Assembly (NCBI GenBank): GCA_037127315.1
Contig: JBBBDQ010000191.1
Location: forward strand, 16,229,001 to 16,293,000
Source of the DNA: Ascarosepion bandense
Lineage: Eukaryota > Mollusca > Cephalopoda > Sepiida > Sepiidae
Reading direction: 5' to 3'
Length of the DNA: 64,000 bases
Both the position numbers and the translations under genes were made by a program. Under the pieces are notes generated by a model. It saw only the letters and a program-made list of their open reading frames with translations, did not search any database and had not been told where the DNA came from. Below, in pieces: positions 32,331 through 43,530 of the stretch. The stretch's first letter is position 1; each line of letters starts with the position of its first letter.

Positions 32331-32665
32331 TTCTTTCTCTCTCTTTCTTTCCACTCTCTTTCAAATATATTCTTTTCGTCTCCTTTTTTCATTCTCTGTC
32401 CTTTCTTTTCCCCCTTTTTAAATTCTATACGCATTCTCTTCTCTTTTTCCATTTCCTCCCACTCTTCTTCTTCCTTTCCCTTCATTTCCTTTACTTTTCT
32501 TGAACCACCTTTCTTTCTCCCCTAACTTCATCTTTCTCTCATTCTTTCCCTATCTCTTTCCTCTCTCATTCATATTGTATTTTTTCTTTTTTTTCACTCT
32601 CTTTTCCTTTATTTTTCCTTCTTTTTTTCTATAATCATTCTCTTCTCTCTCTCTTCCATCGTCAG
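32325..32665. repeat. Pyrimidine-rich tract
   Basis: About 340 bp of nearly pure T/C on the plus strand (TCTTTCTCTCTCTTTCTTTC and similar), with purines only here and there. Overlapping frames on both strands are artefacts of this composition. Confidence 0.8.
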
Positions 32666-33129
32666 TTTCCTAATTCAGAGGTCAGCTGATGGAAGATGTT
32701 AAATATCTTTATCATCACCCGGACAAGGAAATAAAAGCACGTGGTAATTCCTTGTACAGTAATGTGGCCGGCATGAAAGGAATTTATTTATACGTTTTTA
32801 TAGAGAAACTCATTCCTTTCTAACCTTTCCATGACCAGGACACACCCAGCCTTTTGCAACTTCATCAGGGATTCGAAACCAGATATGTAAGAAAATACTA
32901 TCACCGATCAGTTATCGACGGTGAAGCACCAAGTCTTAAAAAAGCGCTTAGTATATATATATATATATATATACATATATATATGTATATATATATATAT
33001 ATATATACTAAGCGCTTTATATATATATATAAAGAGAATTAGTCAAGGTAAGTGCGGGCGCCAAGCTACGTCTGTCCTCCTGGAATTTAAGATTTTCTGA
33101 AGATTATTAAACTAGTTTATCTGAAATTC
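32666..33129. other. No gene; contains a large palindrome
   Basis: Unassigned sequence with GTTATCGACGGTGAAGCACC near 32925, leading into a 78-bp palindrome described separately. Confidence 0.5.
32941..33018. repeat. 78-bp palindrome with TA-rich arms
   Basis: AAAGCGCTTAGTATATAT... mirrors ...ATATATACTAAGCGCTTT across a centre at about 32979-32980, including the internal GTATATATA/TATACATAT interruptions. It could extrude as a cruciform. Confidence 0.85.
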
Positions 33130-33303
33130 ACTCTTTGATACCACACACAGAATTGCATCTCAATATTGATCAATGGTAACCGAATCGGTCTGTTTGATCT
33201 TTAATATTGTGTAATGAGTTCAGTCCACACCGGGTAAGTCATTAGCAGACTGAATCTTGTACATTTAGTGTAGTAGAAAATCTAAATTTTTAAAATAATT
33301 ATT
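33130..33303 (+). repeat. Diverged SINE family B-like segment
   Basis: CAATGGTAACCGAATCGGTC, ATGAGTTCAGTCCACACCGG and TCATTAGCAGACTGAATCTT lie in the order of the 136-bp unit. Weak. Confidence 0.3.
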
Positions 33304-33612
33304 TTACTCCAAGCAAGGGAGGGCCGTCACTGGTGCACAGGGAAGTACAGTTAGAGAAAAACAAAGTGCAGGGTTTATCGAAGAAAAGATAAGAGATGGA
33401 TAGGAATCACCTAGATATAAGATGGTAATTGACGTTGCATTTAAACTTTTGAAGATTGTAGCTATCAGGGAAGCAAGCAATCTGTAGGGAGTTCCACAAA
33501 TGGGAGGTTTGAGAAAAGTATCTTTTAGAGCAGAAGTGTTGATTACATTTGACAATTTTGACTGTAAAAGAGTGAGATCTAAATGCCAATTTAGTAACAC
33601 GGGTAAATACAA
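33304..33612 (-). pseudogene. CR1-like LINE 3' fragment
   Basis: The minus strand reads VLLNWHLDLTLLQSKLSNVI then NTSALKDTFLKPPICGTPYR, and in an overlapping frame WNSLQIACFPDSYNLQKFKC, ending in PCAPVTALPCLE. It corresponds to the same coding end and 3' end as at 31.3-32.3 kb, with a frameshift between the two readings. Inactive. Confidence 0.75.
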
Positions 33613-34545
33613 GTAGCTGGGAAACCAGGAAAAAAAGCTCGCTAGTAAGTACTTTTCTTTATCTGTAATTCTAAGCTTTTAGTGTTTATTTTCCTTAAAT
33701 GAACTAGAAATCCAATGTAACATGATTTTGCTTGGACGGGGGTAGATCTTTCTCTCTTTCACTGTCACACTGTTTTTCTAGTCTTCCCTTAATTATTCAT
33801 CTCGTTTTCTCTCTTTCTCTTATTCCACACTTGTATATTCGTTACAGCGTTATTTTCGGGCAGCATGGATTTTTGACATGCAGTATATTTGCGCTGAGCG
33901 ACGCAGATGTTGATTTAAGACATGAAAATATCAAACGGGTGCAAAAAAGAAAACACGTTGGATTTAGAATTTTTATTATGGCTAGCGGGGTCAGAAAGGT
34001 TAGGCCCAGATAGATTTTGTACCGAAAAACAGCTGTAAGTGAAACGGAAGTGACGTCAAGATGACAGAAATTTCAATAGTAATTGTTAAGAGAGTCTGAT
34101 TTCAACCGTCGAGAAGAACGGTTGTCTTAAATTGAGCTTAGATCGATACTGGGAAGGGTTGGAATTCAACAGTCAAAGGGAACGGTAAGTCGGGCTTAGT
34201 CACCGGGTTTCTCCTATGTGGGGGTCTTTCTGTATACGGAGGTGCTGACAACTCAGACCAAAGAACCCCAAAGAACGGCAATGTCACTATTTGTTGAAAA
34301 GAAAAACAAACTATAAAATATCAATGTATATTTTATCGGCATTTTGAATTGTTGAAGTTTATGTGAAACGACATTTTTGTGTCGTGTGTTGCAGATTATT
34401 GTTTTCGGCTGAGGAGGAAAAAGAAGACGAGAAAGAAACAAAGCTTTATTGTTTCCATGGACGACGAAAAAAGACTAAGAAGAAAAAGTAGTTTATTATC
34501 CCGACTTTTGATGAAGAATAAGTGAAATTTGTTTTTTTTTAATAT
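33613..34545. other. No firm gene; RTE relic and a GC-richer segment
   Basis: About 33630-33735 resembles the antisense RTE relic at 30.3 kb (AAATGAACTAGAAATCCAAT, GTAACATGATTTTGCTT). Positions 33890-34250 are less AT-rich and contain a consensus-like donor site (ACGGTAAGTC near 34181), so an unrecognised exon is possible but unproven. Confidence 0.35.
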
Positions 34546-34549
34546 ATAA

Positions 34550-34750
34550 TCATATCGCCCCAGCAAGGCATTTTATTGCCACTGTTTTGCAGGGGGTTAC
34601 ATAGAAGGAAAGTTATGAGAAAGAGTGACATGTTATAGGGGGTGTCAGGATATGGGTAAGAGAAGGATGAGAATACTGATGAGTGTGGAGTGGACGAAGA
34701 AAGGAGCATGAGAGAGAGGATGCAGGTTAGTGAGATAGGAGATGACTATT
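34550..34750 (-). pseudogene. CR1-like LINE 3' end fragment
   Basis: The plus strand ATCATATCGCCCCAGCAAGG ... CAGGGGGTTACATAG is the complement of the CR1-like 3' end. Short and truncated. Confidence 0.5.
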
Positions 34751-35355
34751 GACTTTATGGTTCCAGTGAATGTTGAAGTTGTTCCCTGACAAAATTAAAT
34801 TGAAGTGTTTATGTGAAGAAATTGGGTTGAACGGTCCCCGATCAAATTAAATTTGAGTTGAAAAGTTTTAATCGTCGCCCAGAAGTTTTGAGTATCGTCA
34901 TCGCAGTCGTAGTGAGATATGTTGAATTTGTTCAAGATTTAATTTCCGTCGTCGTCCCCGTGGTTGCGGCATTCGTCGTTTTCGTAGCAGGCATCACTGA
35001 TTCGATATTTTGGTCCCAACATTGTTTTACTATATCGGCTGTACCAAAAATAATTTTAAAACCCGCCATTACTTTCAGTAATATAACTTACCGAAATTGC
35101 ACATCACTTTACCCTCTTTATTACACAACGAGTGGGTCTGTGCTGCCAAAAATGACGACAAAATATTTATATCGTCTAAAATGGCGGCAATATATATATA
35201 TATGCACCTACTATTGAGTAACTTACTTTAAGATATAAGAAAAAATAATCCAAACCTCCCCTGAGCGCGACAGAAGGGAATTATATATATATATATTCAA
35301 AAATAAATACACAACAGTCTTTATTATAACAGAGAGGACACACGCACATATATAT
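34751..35355. other. No recognised gene
   Basis: A 119-codon plus-strand frame (34858-35217) starts with a valine-rich stretch but runs into a (TA)n and matches no family I know. Probably chance. Confidence 0.45.
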
Positions 35356-35360
35356 ATATA

Positions 35361-35998
35361 CAGTACTGTGCAAAAGTATTATGACAAGAACTATTTTATC
35401 TTTTATGAGGCATATTGACAGAAAAACAATTTAATTAAAGTAATTTTTTATTTGCTCAACAAATGCTTTAACAAGAAAAATATTTGTTACAAAATAAATT
35501 TAATATTTAGTATCATAGACTTTTCCTCTGATCACAGCCTTCATTCCATCAGGTATTGACATCACAAGCTTTTTCAATGTATCTAATAGTATCTCCTGTC
35601 AAGCAGCTTGTATTTGTTCCCAAAGTATGTCTTGTGAAATAACATTAGATTTATTAATTCGAGAGGGGGAATAAGAAAAAAGTCAGTCATATCCAAGGAT
35701 AATAGAATAATGAGTAGATTCAAAATAACTTGTTTAATGGAAAATAGGAAAAATTAAATATATCCTCTTTTTAATACATTTCTTTTACACCTAGTAAATA
35801 ATCAATATTTATTAGCAATTTACTTGGCTTTTTACCCTGTATTTGAATTTCAGTGAGGTTTTTAAGAAAATCGCCCCTGTTCTAATACTTTTGCACACTA
35901 TCGCTTTTGTGCCAGAGTGTTAGGACAGGGGTGATTTTAAACTTTATTTTAATGCCCTCATAAAAGATAAAATAGTTTTTGTCCTAATACTTTTGCAC

Positions 35999-36004
<6 letters not shown>
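35361..36004 (-). mobile_element. Tc1-like deletion derivative with long inverted ends
   Basis: Ends AGTACTGTGCAAAAGTATTA and ACTATTTTATCTTTTATGAG are repeated inverted at both sides (about 48 bp), embedded in TA. The minus strand keeps the transposase C terminus LWEQIQAA*QEILLDTLKKL then VMSIPDGMKAVIRGKVYDTK Y-stop. The W of the usual 'AAW' block is a stop. The DDE core is missing, so the copy depended on another element. Confidence 0.85.

Positions 36005-36054
<50 letters not shown>
36005..36054. repeat. (TA)n microsatellite
   Basis: About 25 TA units next to the Tc1-like right end, followed by (CA)n. Confidence 0.95.
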
Positions 36055-36067
<13 letters not shown>

Positions 36068-36404
36068 CTTCACTACTCAACGTCATAATTATTGCAAAAA
36101 AATGATATGCCATTGCTGAAGAGTGAACAGGCGGCAATAGCTTTAATAATTTGTAGTAATTTTTAATAAGTCGTAGTAAAGAAAATGGACTGGGCCGACG
36201 CTGACAATCTATTGTCTCTCTAATGAACTGAGCCGACGCTCACTTGCTATTGTCTACCTCCCTATGAGCGCGATAGGAGGGAACGCTTAGTAAATAACTG
36301 GATTGTATTTTGGCACAACGAATTTTAGCGAGAAAGGAAAACAAAAAACAAAAAAAGCGTAATATTAAAGACGGTAGTAATTAACATTGATTAAATTTTA
36401 AATC

Positions 36405-36600
36405 TGTGCGTGGCGTAATAGCTAATGTGGAGGTAAATAGGATTGGCAAGCCGAGTTCAAATTCCCGCTTAGGATGTTGCGCTCACTCTCGCACATATGC
36501 TCTTGCAAGAGGCACAAATCAGTTTCTTCTACCCTATTCCAGATATGGCTAAATGCTAAGATAAGACTGGTCAATCTAACCATGAGTATCTGTTCTGAAG
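36405..36600 (+). repeat. Diverged tRNA-derived SINE
   Basis: Head GTGCGTGGCGTAATAGCTAA, B-box-like CGAGTTCAAATTCCCGC, then GCTCTTGCAAGAGGCACAAA and CCAGATATGGCTAAATG. Related in layout to family A but far from consensus. Confidence 0.45.
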
Positions 36601-36699
36601 AGAGATAACATTTAAAATTATTATCAAATAATGTATATATATGTGTGTGTGTGTGTGTGTCGTTATCTCTCTTTCTCCCCTACTCTCTGTCTCTACCTA

Positions 36700-36733
<34 letters not shown>

Positions 36734-36779
36734 TTAATAATTATGCTGCAAACATATTGATATCCTTTTATAAGTTTAC

Positions 36780-37438
36780 AGTCCCTTCAGGACGCGAGTG
36801 ATCAGTTCTCTCCACAACTTCTTATAGGTTGTAGCTCTTAGTAAGATTTGCTATATTTCCTTATCCCTGATCTATCCATTTATACAAGCTCGTTGCGTAG
36901 CTTACTCAGTGTTTTCTTTTGTTCGTCATACGTGTCCTGTGCCCAGTGGGTGTCACATTCTCAAGCCCTCTTTTTTCATTATGTGTACTAGAACTTTCAA
37001 CAGTCACTGTCTAATTATAATTGAGTGTTCTTTTTGTTTCCATTCTTCTTAAAACTTCCTTTCTACACACATAGTCAGTCCATTGTATTCTCAACATCCT
37101 TCTGTAGAACCGCAGCTCTGTTGCCTTTCTTGTCGTTCTGTGAGGAAATTGCTCAGTATTCACAGCAATAATTAAGGACTGATATTACCATGCAGTTCGA
37201 CACTTTTCTTTTGTCTCTAACAAAAGTTTCCTGTTTCTTAATACGTTGCTTAGCTTTTGGAAGGTTACTTTAACTATTCCAAGACACCTTCGAATTTTGG
37301 TGATACATTTTCTGTTCGCTGTTATAACACGTCCCCGGTGTTTAAAGTTTCATTCTTGCTAGAGTGTAACATCATTAATTCGTAACTTGCATCATAGGCA
37401 TTTTTTCTTGGTGACAAAAATACCTTCTTTATTATTGA
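36780..37438 (-). pseudogene. RTE-like 3' fragment, antisense, ended by a Helitron
   Basis: The plus strand is the complement of the RTE 3' part: CCTTCAGGACGCGAGTGATC, then CATTGTATTCTCAACATCCT TCTGTAGAACC-like block (complement of the WFYRRMLRI coding), then GTTTCTTAATACGTTGCTTA. Frames are broken. A Helitron begins right at its end. Confidence 0.7.
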
Positions 37439-38035
37439 CTAGCAGTATAGACCGGCGTTGCTCGGGTGTAATGAAGGCTTTAAAACTAATCCATGGTCCT
37501 AGAGCTCACACTCTTTGGACGTTGGCACGAAAGACTAAAAAGCAATAATTGTTTCCAGTTAAAGCGAAACCGTAGACTGAAAGAAAAATGAATGGATGTA
37601 AGTCAAATTTTGAAATTTGGTGAGAATCGGATAAAAATTGTGAATTTGTATAAAAGACATACAGACAGATAAACAGACACACACAACATCTTGCCTTATA
37701 TATATATATATATATATATTATCGATTTTCTGCACTATTGTAAGAACTGCAACCTTTAAACTTCTGAATATCGTTTCTTATGTCTTTGTCTATGATTAGA
37801 TTAAAATCGGACCACTCCTTCTATAACACGACTTTTTTGATTATCGATTTTCGATATTTATCGGGGGTACCTTGACACAAAACCTAGCTAAGAATACTCG
37901 CAGACGCTTGTAGTACAACTGTGTAAATTTTCAAGAAAATCGGTTCAGCCGTATCGGAGTCTATAGCTAATGGACACACACAGACACACACACATACACA
38001 CACAGACAGTGTTCCATTTATAAAATAAGTTTAGA
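37439..38035 (-). mobile_element. Non-autonomous Helitron, mosaic of long and short forms
   Basis: Inverted with 3' CTAG and 5' TCTAAACTTATTTT. From the 3' side it begins as a long form (GGACGTTGGCACGAAAGACT ... ATGTAAGTCAAATTTTGA) and then switches at about 37612 to the short-form block (AATTTGGTGAGAATCGGATA). (TA)n at about 37698-37721. Confidence 0.85.
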
Positions 38036-39349
38036 TAGATATGCCGCTGATATACTATGATTTCAACGCACACTGCCCCTCCCAAATTTAATAGTCGCGC
38101 CACGAGCCTATTTTACCAAACCTTTGTCATATCACAACTTCCGATTCTTATTTCCGTTTCCTGGCGAAGAATGCATTTGGTCATATGATATTTGACCTAA
38201 CGCTGAAGCGTAGTGTTATATTAAATGAGAAAGAGTAATTAAGAATTGTTTAGGCGGGTATTTTACGACTGCGAGGTCACTGTTTAATCATTATGGCAAT
38301 CCTAAAATCACAGTCATATGTTGCAAGTGTTTTTCCGGGAGTAAAAAATTCTTTTATTTGCATTGTGAGTATGTGTCAAGCCGTTTCTGCTAATATGCAA
38401 TGTATTTATTACGTCGCATGAGAAAATGATTTCAGATGCGAATCTAACAAAAATGGGTAAAATCCCTATAAAGAAATAGCTGAATCTATCTATCTATCTA
38501 TCTCTCTATATATATAGATAGAGAGAGAGTGTGAGAGAGTATATTCCAATAATTTGGATCGATTTTAAATGTGAATCAAGTTTAAGCGTCTCATGATTTT
38601 TTTCAATTTCTTTCAGATTTAACAACTTCAGTCTTTAGCAATTTCAACCATGGAAAGTTTAACAATCGAAAAACGTGTTAAAGTTATTGAATGATACTTG
38701 TGTAGCTCAGATGAATTTAACTTTAAGTTTGATAATTTTTCAAAATATGCATATTATATTTATGCAAAATTTTTAAAACCGAGAATTAACTTTTCTTTAC
38801 AAATGTGTCGATCGCTTTAAAAATGTCAGAAAAAAATTTTTAAAAATTAAAAATCTCAAAATTTTAGATTCCAATCAATATAATTTTTGTTTGAAGTACA
38901 CCAGAGTATTTTCCTTATTGAAAATAGTAAAATTAATCATTTTTCTTTTAATTAAAAGTAAAATAAAAGTATCCAGAAATTTATTTTATTTTTAAAAATT
39001 GAATTTAAACGTTAGATATCGAAAATGAGTGGAAGTGCCTACATAATTGTCATGATTCAAACATTATGACCCAATTGTAAAATCAATAAAATTTCACTAA
39101 TGGAACACCCTATATTTGCGTATGTGTATTTTAGATGGGTTACTAAATATATCCTTGTTTTGTTTTATCAACTTCATTCTTCAAATACCTGCTCGTTTGT
39201 CTGCGGTGATTAAAATCGAAATTTGAGTCAAGATAAAAATCGGTAAAAAAATGTTGGCTTTGAAGGTGTGAAATCTTATTCCTACTCCTCTAGCAATAAG
39301 TACATGAGTGTACTTGCAAAATGTACGATACCGTATTGTCGAAAATATT
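38036..39349. other. No firm gene
   Basis: Contains (ATCT)n/(TA)n at about 38485-38520. At about 38650 MESLTIEKRVKVIE followed by a stop could be a transposase start, and TGGAACACCCTATA near 39100 could be a terminal repeat, but neither is convincing. Confidence 0.35.
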
Positions 39350-39670
39350 AGGTTGGGTCATTAGTAATTTTCCTTTTTATCAATACTTCAAGAAATGAAG
39401 TACTTTTTATTTTATTCAATTATACATATTTTACATCGTTACATCTCATTATTTGCATTGACTTGTTGTCGCTTATCAGGCTTCTTTTTGATGTTTATGA
39501 GTAAAATTCCGCAGGTTTTGACGGGAAAAGTTTTTTGACGAACTCTTTAATCTGATTTCCGTTAGAGAGAGTTTTCACCATTAAAACGGTTCTTAAAAGT
39601 ATGGCGTGATGAATAGAACAAACTAACCGAGTTCCACATTTTTGCTATAATAATCTTGCTGCATTTAGCT
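39350..39670 (-). pseudogene. mariner transposase C-terminal fragment with one end
   Basis: The left boundary TTAGGTTGGGTCATTAGTAA resembles a mariner terminal repeat. The minus strand reads LNGKTLSNG-like (with a change) and NQIKEFVKKLFPSKPAEFYS, then PDKRQQVNANNEM. This follows the mariner C terminus (F-x-S-K-P-A-E-F-Y; L-P-D-K-W-Q-Q-V). Frameshifts are present, and the other end and the catalytic core are missing. Confidence 0.65.
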
Positions 39671-40029
39671 TAATAAAAGAGATAACTTACGAAGGCGAGT
39701 AGAATTCTAATTTAATCTCCCCTATATGATGCCGACATATTGCTAAATATAAGCTATATTACAATATTTTTTATTGATTGATTTGTTTTTTACGACTTAT
39801 CTATTTTTGTACATCATTTAAAGCTAGAAAATATTTTTAGACTGCAGTAATATTTTAGAGATAATGATGATTTACTGATATTAGTTATACTAATTAATAC
39901 ATAGTTGTGGGAAGAATAGATTAATCCATATCTTTCGGCTCTTCGATCTCCAATTCTGAGCGTTTATATCCTTCACTCACATCGCTCTTTTTCTTTCCTA
40001 TATTTGTGTCTGTATATCAGCATACAAAG

Positions 40030-40605
40030 ATGACAGTGTACAACCTGTGTCATCAGTGAGATATGGACCATGTACGTCAGGTAAGAAAGGCGTCTGAACA
40101 TCTTCCATGTGAGAAGTATCTGACGTATATTTGGCATCTCATGGCAAGACAAGGTGCCCAAAACTGAGATCCTGTCTCGCGCGAGTCTGCCTAACATGTT
40201 CACACTCCTTAAACAGCGCAGACTTTGCTAGCTAGGCTATGTCCATCGCATGCCAGACGGTCGTATTCCAAAGGACCTCCTGTATGGAAAGCTGGCTTCT
40301 GGAAGAAGAACCACTGGGCAGCCACAGCTGTGGTATCGTGACATCATAAAATGCGAATGAAAGCTGTGGGCATCAACACGGAGTCATGGGAGAGCGTAGC
40401 AGTCAACTGGACCAAATGGAGAGGAATCTTTGCCCAACAACTCAAATCAAGGGAGGAGCAACTGACACAAGTCGCCTTGGAGAGGCGGATTCGCAGAAAG
40501 CAAAATGACAGTCCCGACAGGCCAGAAACAAAGCATATAAAACAAAGCCTCTGCAACAAAGACCGTCACTCCTGCATCGGTTTCTATAGTCACAGATGCT
40601 GATGA
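40030..40605 (+). pseudogene. Non-LTR retrotransposon C-terminal fragment with zinc-finger-like end
   Basis: After frameshifted pieces (MFTLLKQRRL / GHVHRMPDGRIPKDLLYGKL-like), an 83-codon frame reads MRMKAVGINTESWESVAVNW then TKWRGIFAQQLKSREEQLTQ, RRIRRKQNDSPDRPETKHIK and ends CNKDRHSCIGFYSHRC. This end, with C-N-K-x-x-x-S-x-I-G-x-Y-S-H, is a common C terminus of invertebrate LINE polyproteins. No polymerase core is left. Confidence 0.75.
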
Positions 40606-40708
40606 TCCAGCCAACCAGACAACTAGGATGATACCCATGGTCAACCCTGAATGACAGAGGCCTACTACTATCAGCATACTAATTACACGATATGTATGTG
40701 CTTGTACG

Positions 40709-40740
<32 letters not shown>

Positions 40741-41673
40741 GTGTGCGGAGGGATGATTGTGCTGTGCTTGTGTGGTGGTAGTGTATGTGTGTGTGTGTAC
40801 GAGTGGTGCGTAAAAATTCTCGGCACGACCAAGAATTCTAAATTCTGATATTTTGTGATGTCGACAATCTATCTATCTATCTATCTATCTATCATCAGGA
40901 CGTAACCAGCATAATCTTGTCTTTCATCAACCTGAAAACTCGAATTATGTTCTTAAATAACTTCGTCAGATCGAGTCGTTCATATAGGTTCCGTGCATGC
41001 CACAAAACACGTTCGGAAATATCTATACTGTCAGCTGCATACAACCACTAGATAAATAGTAAAAAAGGAGCAAGTATAGCTTAAGGGTTTTGGTAAACGT
41101 CATTCATATTTGAATATTGCGAACTTGCGCTACAGAATCACAAATAAATAACTATAACTATACAAAATATGCGAAACCACATCACTCGAGGACTACCAAC
41201 AGCAGCAATAACTAAAATGAATAGCATATGTAGCTCAAAGAGCAAATAATGACATAATAAAAATGTTAACTGATGTAATGAATATACATGCATCTTGGTT
41301 CCATCTCACAGTAATATGATTGGCTGGTGTCATCCATAAATACAGACTAAGGCGGGAACGCCTATTGATTAGCCGACGCCTAAGCATACTGCACACGACT
41401 GTCGATTGCGGCCAATTGCTACATTGTCCTACTCGTTTACATTTGCCAAAACCACTTAGCTACTTTAGATTTATATATATATATATTTCCGGGTCATATC
41501 ATTAACACTCCAGGTAACGTCAAATAAAAGGTTAGGAGGGAAAACTTTATCAATACTGGCAAAAAATGATAACAAATTACTTGACTTGTGAAACATTCTT
41601 AAAAATTATTTAATAGAAAGATTTTATAAATTTTAACTGCTCGATCAATGAATGGGAAATGGCTAATATTATC
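40606..41673. other. No gene; (ATCT)n repeats
   Basis: (ATCT)n at about 40709-40740 and 40867-40893; otherwise unassigned AT-rich sequence. Confidence 0.5.
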
Positions 41674-41860
41674 ATTCAGTTAAGTGCCATACGTGATACA
41701 CGCTTGGGCGATCATGTCTCGAAAGTGAGTGACTAGGCAGAAGATTATCCTGCAGTAGGTTTCCATTGCTTTCTGCGGTAGACTGGTTGCCATCCAAGGC
41801 TATAGAATCCAATCCATCCTATTATTTGACTCATAGCTAGAGAGGGAAGAGATGTATTAT
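41674..41860 (-). repeat. SINE family A, head-truncated
   Basis: Inverted tail and body from CATTCAGTTAAGTGCCATAC to CTCATAGCTAGAG; the head is missing. A 12-bp inverted repeat follows. Confidence 0.8.
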
Positions 41861-41877
41861 ATTATTAAATAGTAATT

Positions 41878-41928
41878 AGTGGGGGATCAATTTATTACTT
41901 CATGACAATATAAAACTGATCCCCCACT
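41878..41928. repeat. Small inverted repeat
   Basis: AGTGGGGGATCA and TGATCCCCCACT form perfect 12-bp arms around 27 bases. It could be a tiny transposon remnant; no duplication is seen. Confidence 0.7.
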
Positions 41929-41973
41929 TGATGCCAGGTAGAAGCCTTAATCATGTTTTCAATTATTATATTC

Positions 41974-42195
41974 AGTCAGTCAGTTAATTTAGGCGATCTT
42001 GTCTCGAAAGAGGCATGACTGACTGGCCAGAAGATTATCCAGCAGTAGGTTGCCATTGCTTTCTGCGGTAGATTGGTAGCCAGCCAAGGCTATAGAACCC
42101 AATCCATCCTGTTATTTGACTCATAACTGGAAGGTAGATACGGATTAATACCTTTCCCAAGGGTATTTGTGCGTAAGTGAATGAAAGTACTCACA
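41974..42195 (-). repeat. SINE family A, head-truncated
   Basis: Inverted body close to consensus (GCAGTAGGTTGCCATTGCTT), with a deletion in the tail (TTAATTTAGGCGATC). The tRNA-like head is replaced by unrelated sequence. Confidence 0.8.
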
Positions 42196-42425
42196 CCATA
42201 CTGACAACGACTAGTTCTTGACTGAGAGGGGCAAAAAAATACTTGAACTAAAACAATACAAAACAGGAATTTCAGACAGTATGTGCACAGTTTTCTTGCC
42301 GACGTAGAGCATCTTTTTCGAAAATAAGAAAAATACAATAAAATATTAAACAGATCTTATCAAAAAAATGTTTAAAATTAATTTTTGATTTCAGCATATT
42401 TCTCATTTAAATATGCACAATGTAT

Positions 42426-42441
<16 letters not shown>

Positions 42442-42481
<40 letters not shown>

Positions 42482-42680
42482 CGGTGAATTAATTAGACAT
42501 CGTTATGATACTCTCACTCGTCAGGGCTAGTTTACCGTTATGTCCCGGTTTTTTCTTGTTTATATAGGGTATGGTGTGATTTCAGCCATTATCTTTCGGT
42601 TACCCATTACCAGTCACATCATAACGGTGTCCTCACAAAACTTCGAAGTCGGCATGAACCTGCTCAATTAAAATGACAAA
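42442..42680. other. (TA)n and degenerate type-3 hammerhead pair
   Basis: After a (TA)n, the minus strand carries CCCTGACGAGTGAGAG, and the plus strand at about 42620-42650 has GTCCTCACAAAACTTCGAAG then TCGGC. Same layout as at 27.26-27.40 kb, but one arm lacks the GAA core and the other the CTGACGA core. Confidence 0.45.
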
Positions 42681-42800
42681 GACTCGGTGCTTATAAACAT
42701 TTTATTTGCACCTCGATTACTTTACGATGAAAAAATGTTTGCCATAATAGATTTTATCAGTAAAATCACTAAAAAACAACAAACTTGGTGCTAAACGATA

Positions 42801-42832
<32 letters not shown>

Positions 42833-42833
42833 A

Positions 42834-43530
42834 TCTAAACTTATTTATAAATGGAACACTGTGTGTGTGTGTGTCCGTTACCTATAGACTCCGGAACGGC
42901 TGAACCGATTTTCTTGAAAATTTACACAGTTGTACTATAAGCGCCTGCGAGTGTTCTTAGCTAGGTTTTGTGTCGAGGTACCCCCGATAAATATCGAAAA
43001 TCGATAATCGAAAAATTCGGGTTTTAGAGGCAGTGGTCTGATTTTAATCAAATTAGATACACTCATAGACAAAGACATAAGAAACGATATTCAGAAGTTT
43101 CAAGGTTGGAGCTCTGACCTTGGATGACTTATTTGACTCCGATATTGGAAATCGATATCCCGATATCCTACCAGGTCTGACCAAAATCAGTTTTTCAGCC
43201 CTTTTATTTTAGGTTTTGCTTCAGGTTTGGTTCTAAGTAGGTATAATTGTAGTTCTTAGTCTCAGCCATGATACCATTGACTCAGAGGGCTTATTTAGCC
43301 TTCAAAATTCAGTTTACGACGAAAAAAACACTTATTTGATATAGATAACAGGACATCAAAATTTGACTTACACCCATTCATTTTTTTATCAGTCTTCGGA
43401 TTCGTTTTAACTGGAAACAACTATTGCTTTTTAGTCTTTCGTGCCAACGTCCAAAGAGTCTGAGCTCCAGGACATTGGATTAGTTTTAAAGCTTTCATTA
43501 GAGCCGAGCAACGCCGGGCTATATTGCTAG
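42834..43530 (+). mobile_element. Non-autonomous Helitron, long form lacking the microsatellite
   Basis: TCTAAACTTATTTATAAATG to GAGCAACGCCGGGCTATATT then GCTAG before T. The segment holding the family (TA)n is replaced: after TTCAAGGTTGGAGCTCTGAC, an unrelated-looking stretch leads to TTTTTCAGCCCTTTTATTTT. Confidence 0.87.

Noticed and set aside
32850..32890. Hammerhead-like CTGATGAAG on the minus strand
   Set aside because: No GAAA core follows at a usable distance and no stem II forms.
34858..35217. 119-aa valine-rich frame as a membrane protein gene
   Set aside because: No start context or family; runs into a microsatellite; composition suggests chance.
38640..39115. Separate mariner-like element (MESLTIEKRVKVIE and GGAACACCCTATA)
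   Set aside because: Only a very short match before a stop, and no matching left end could be found.
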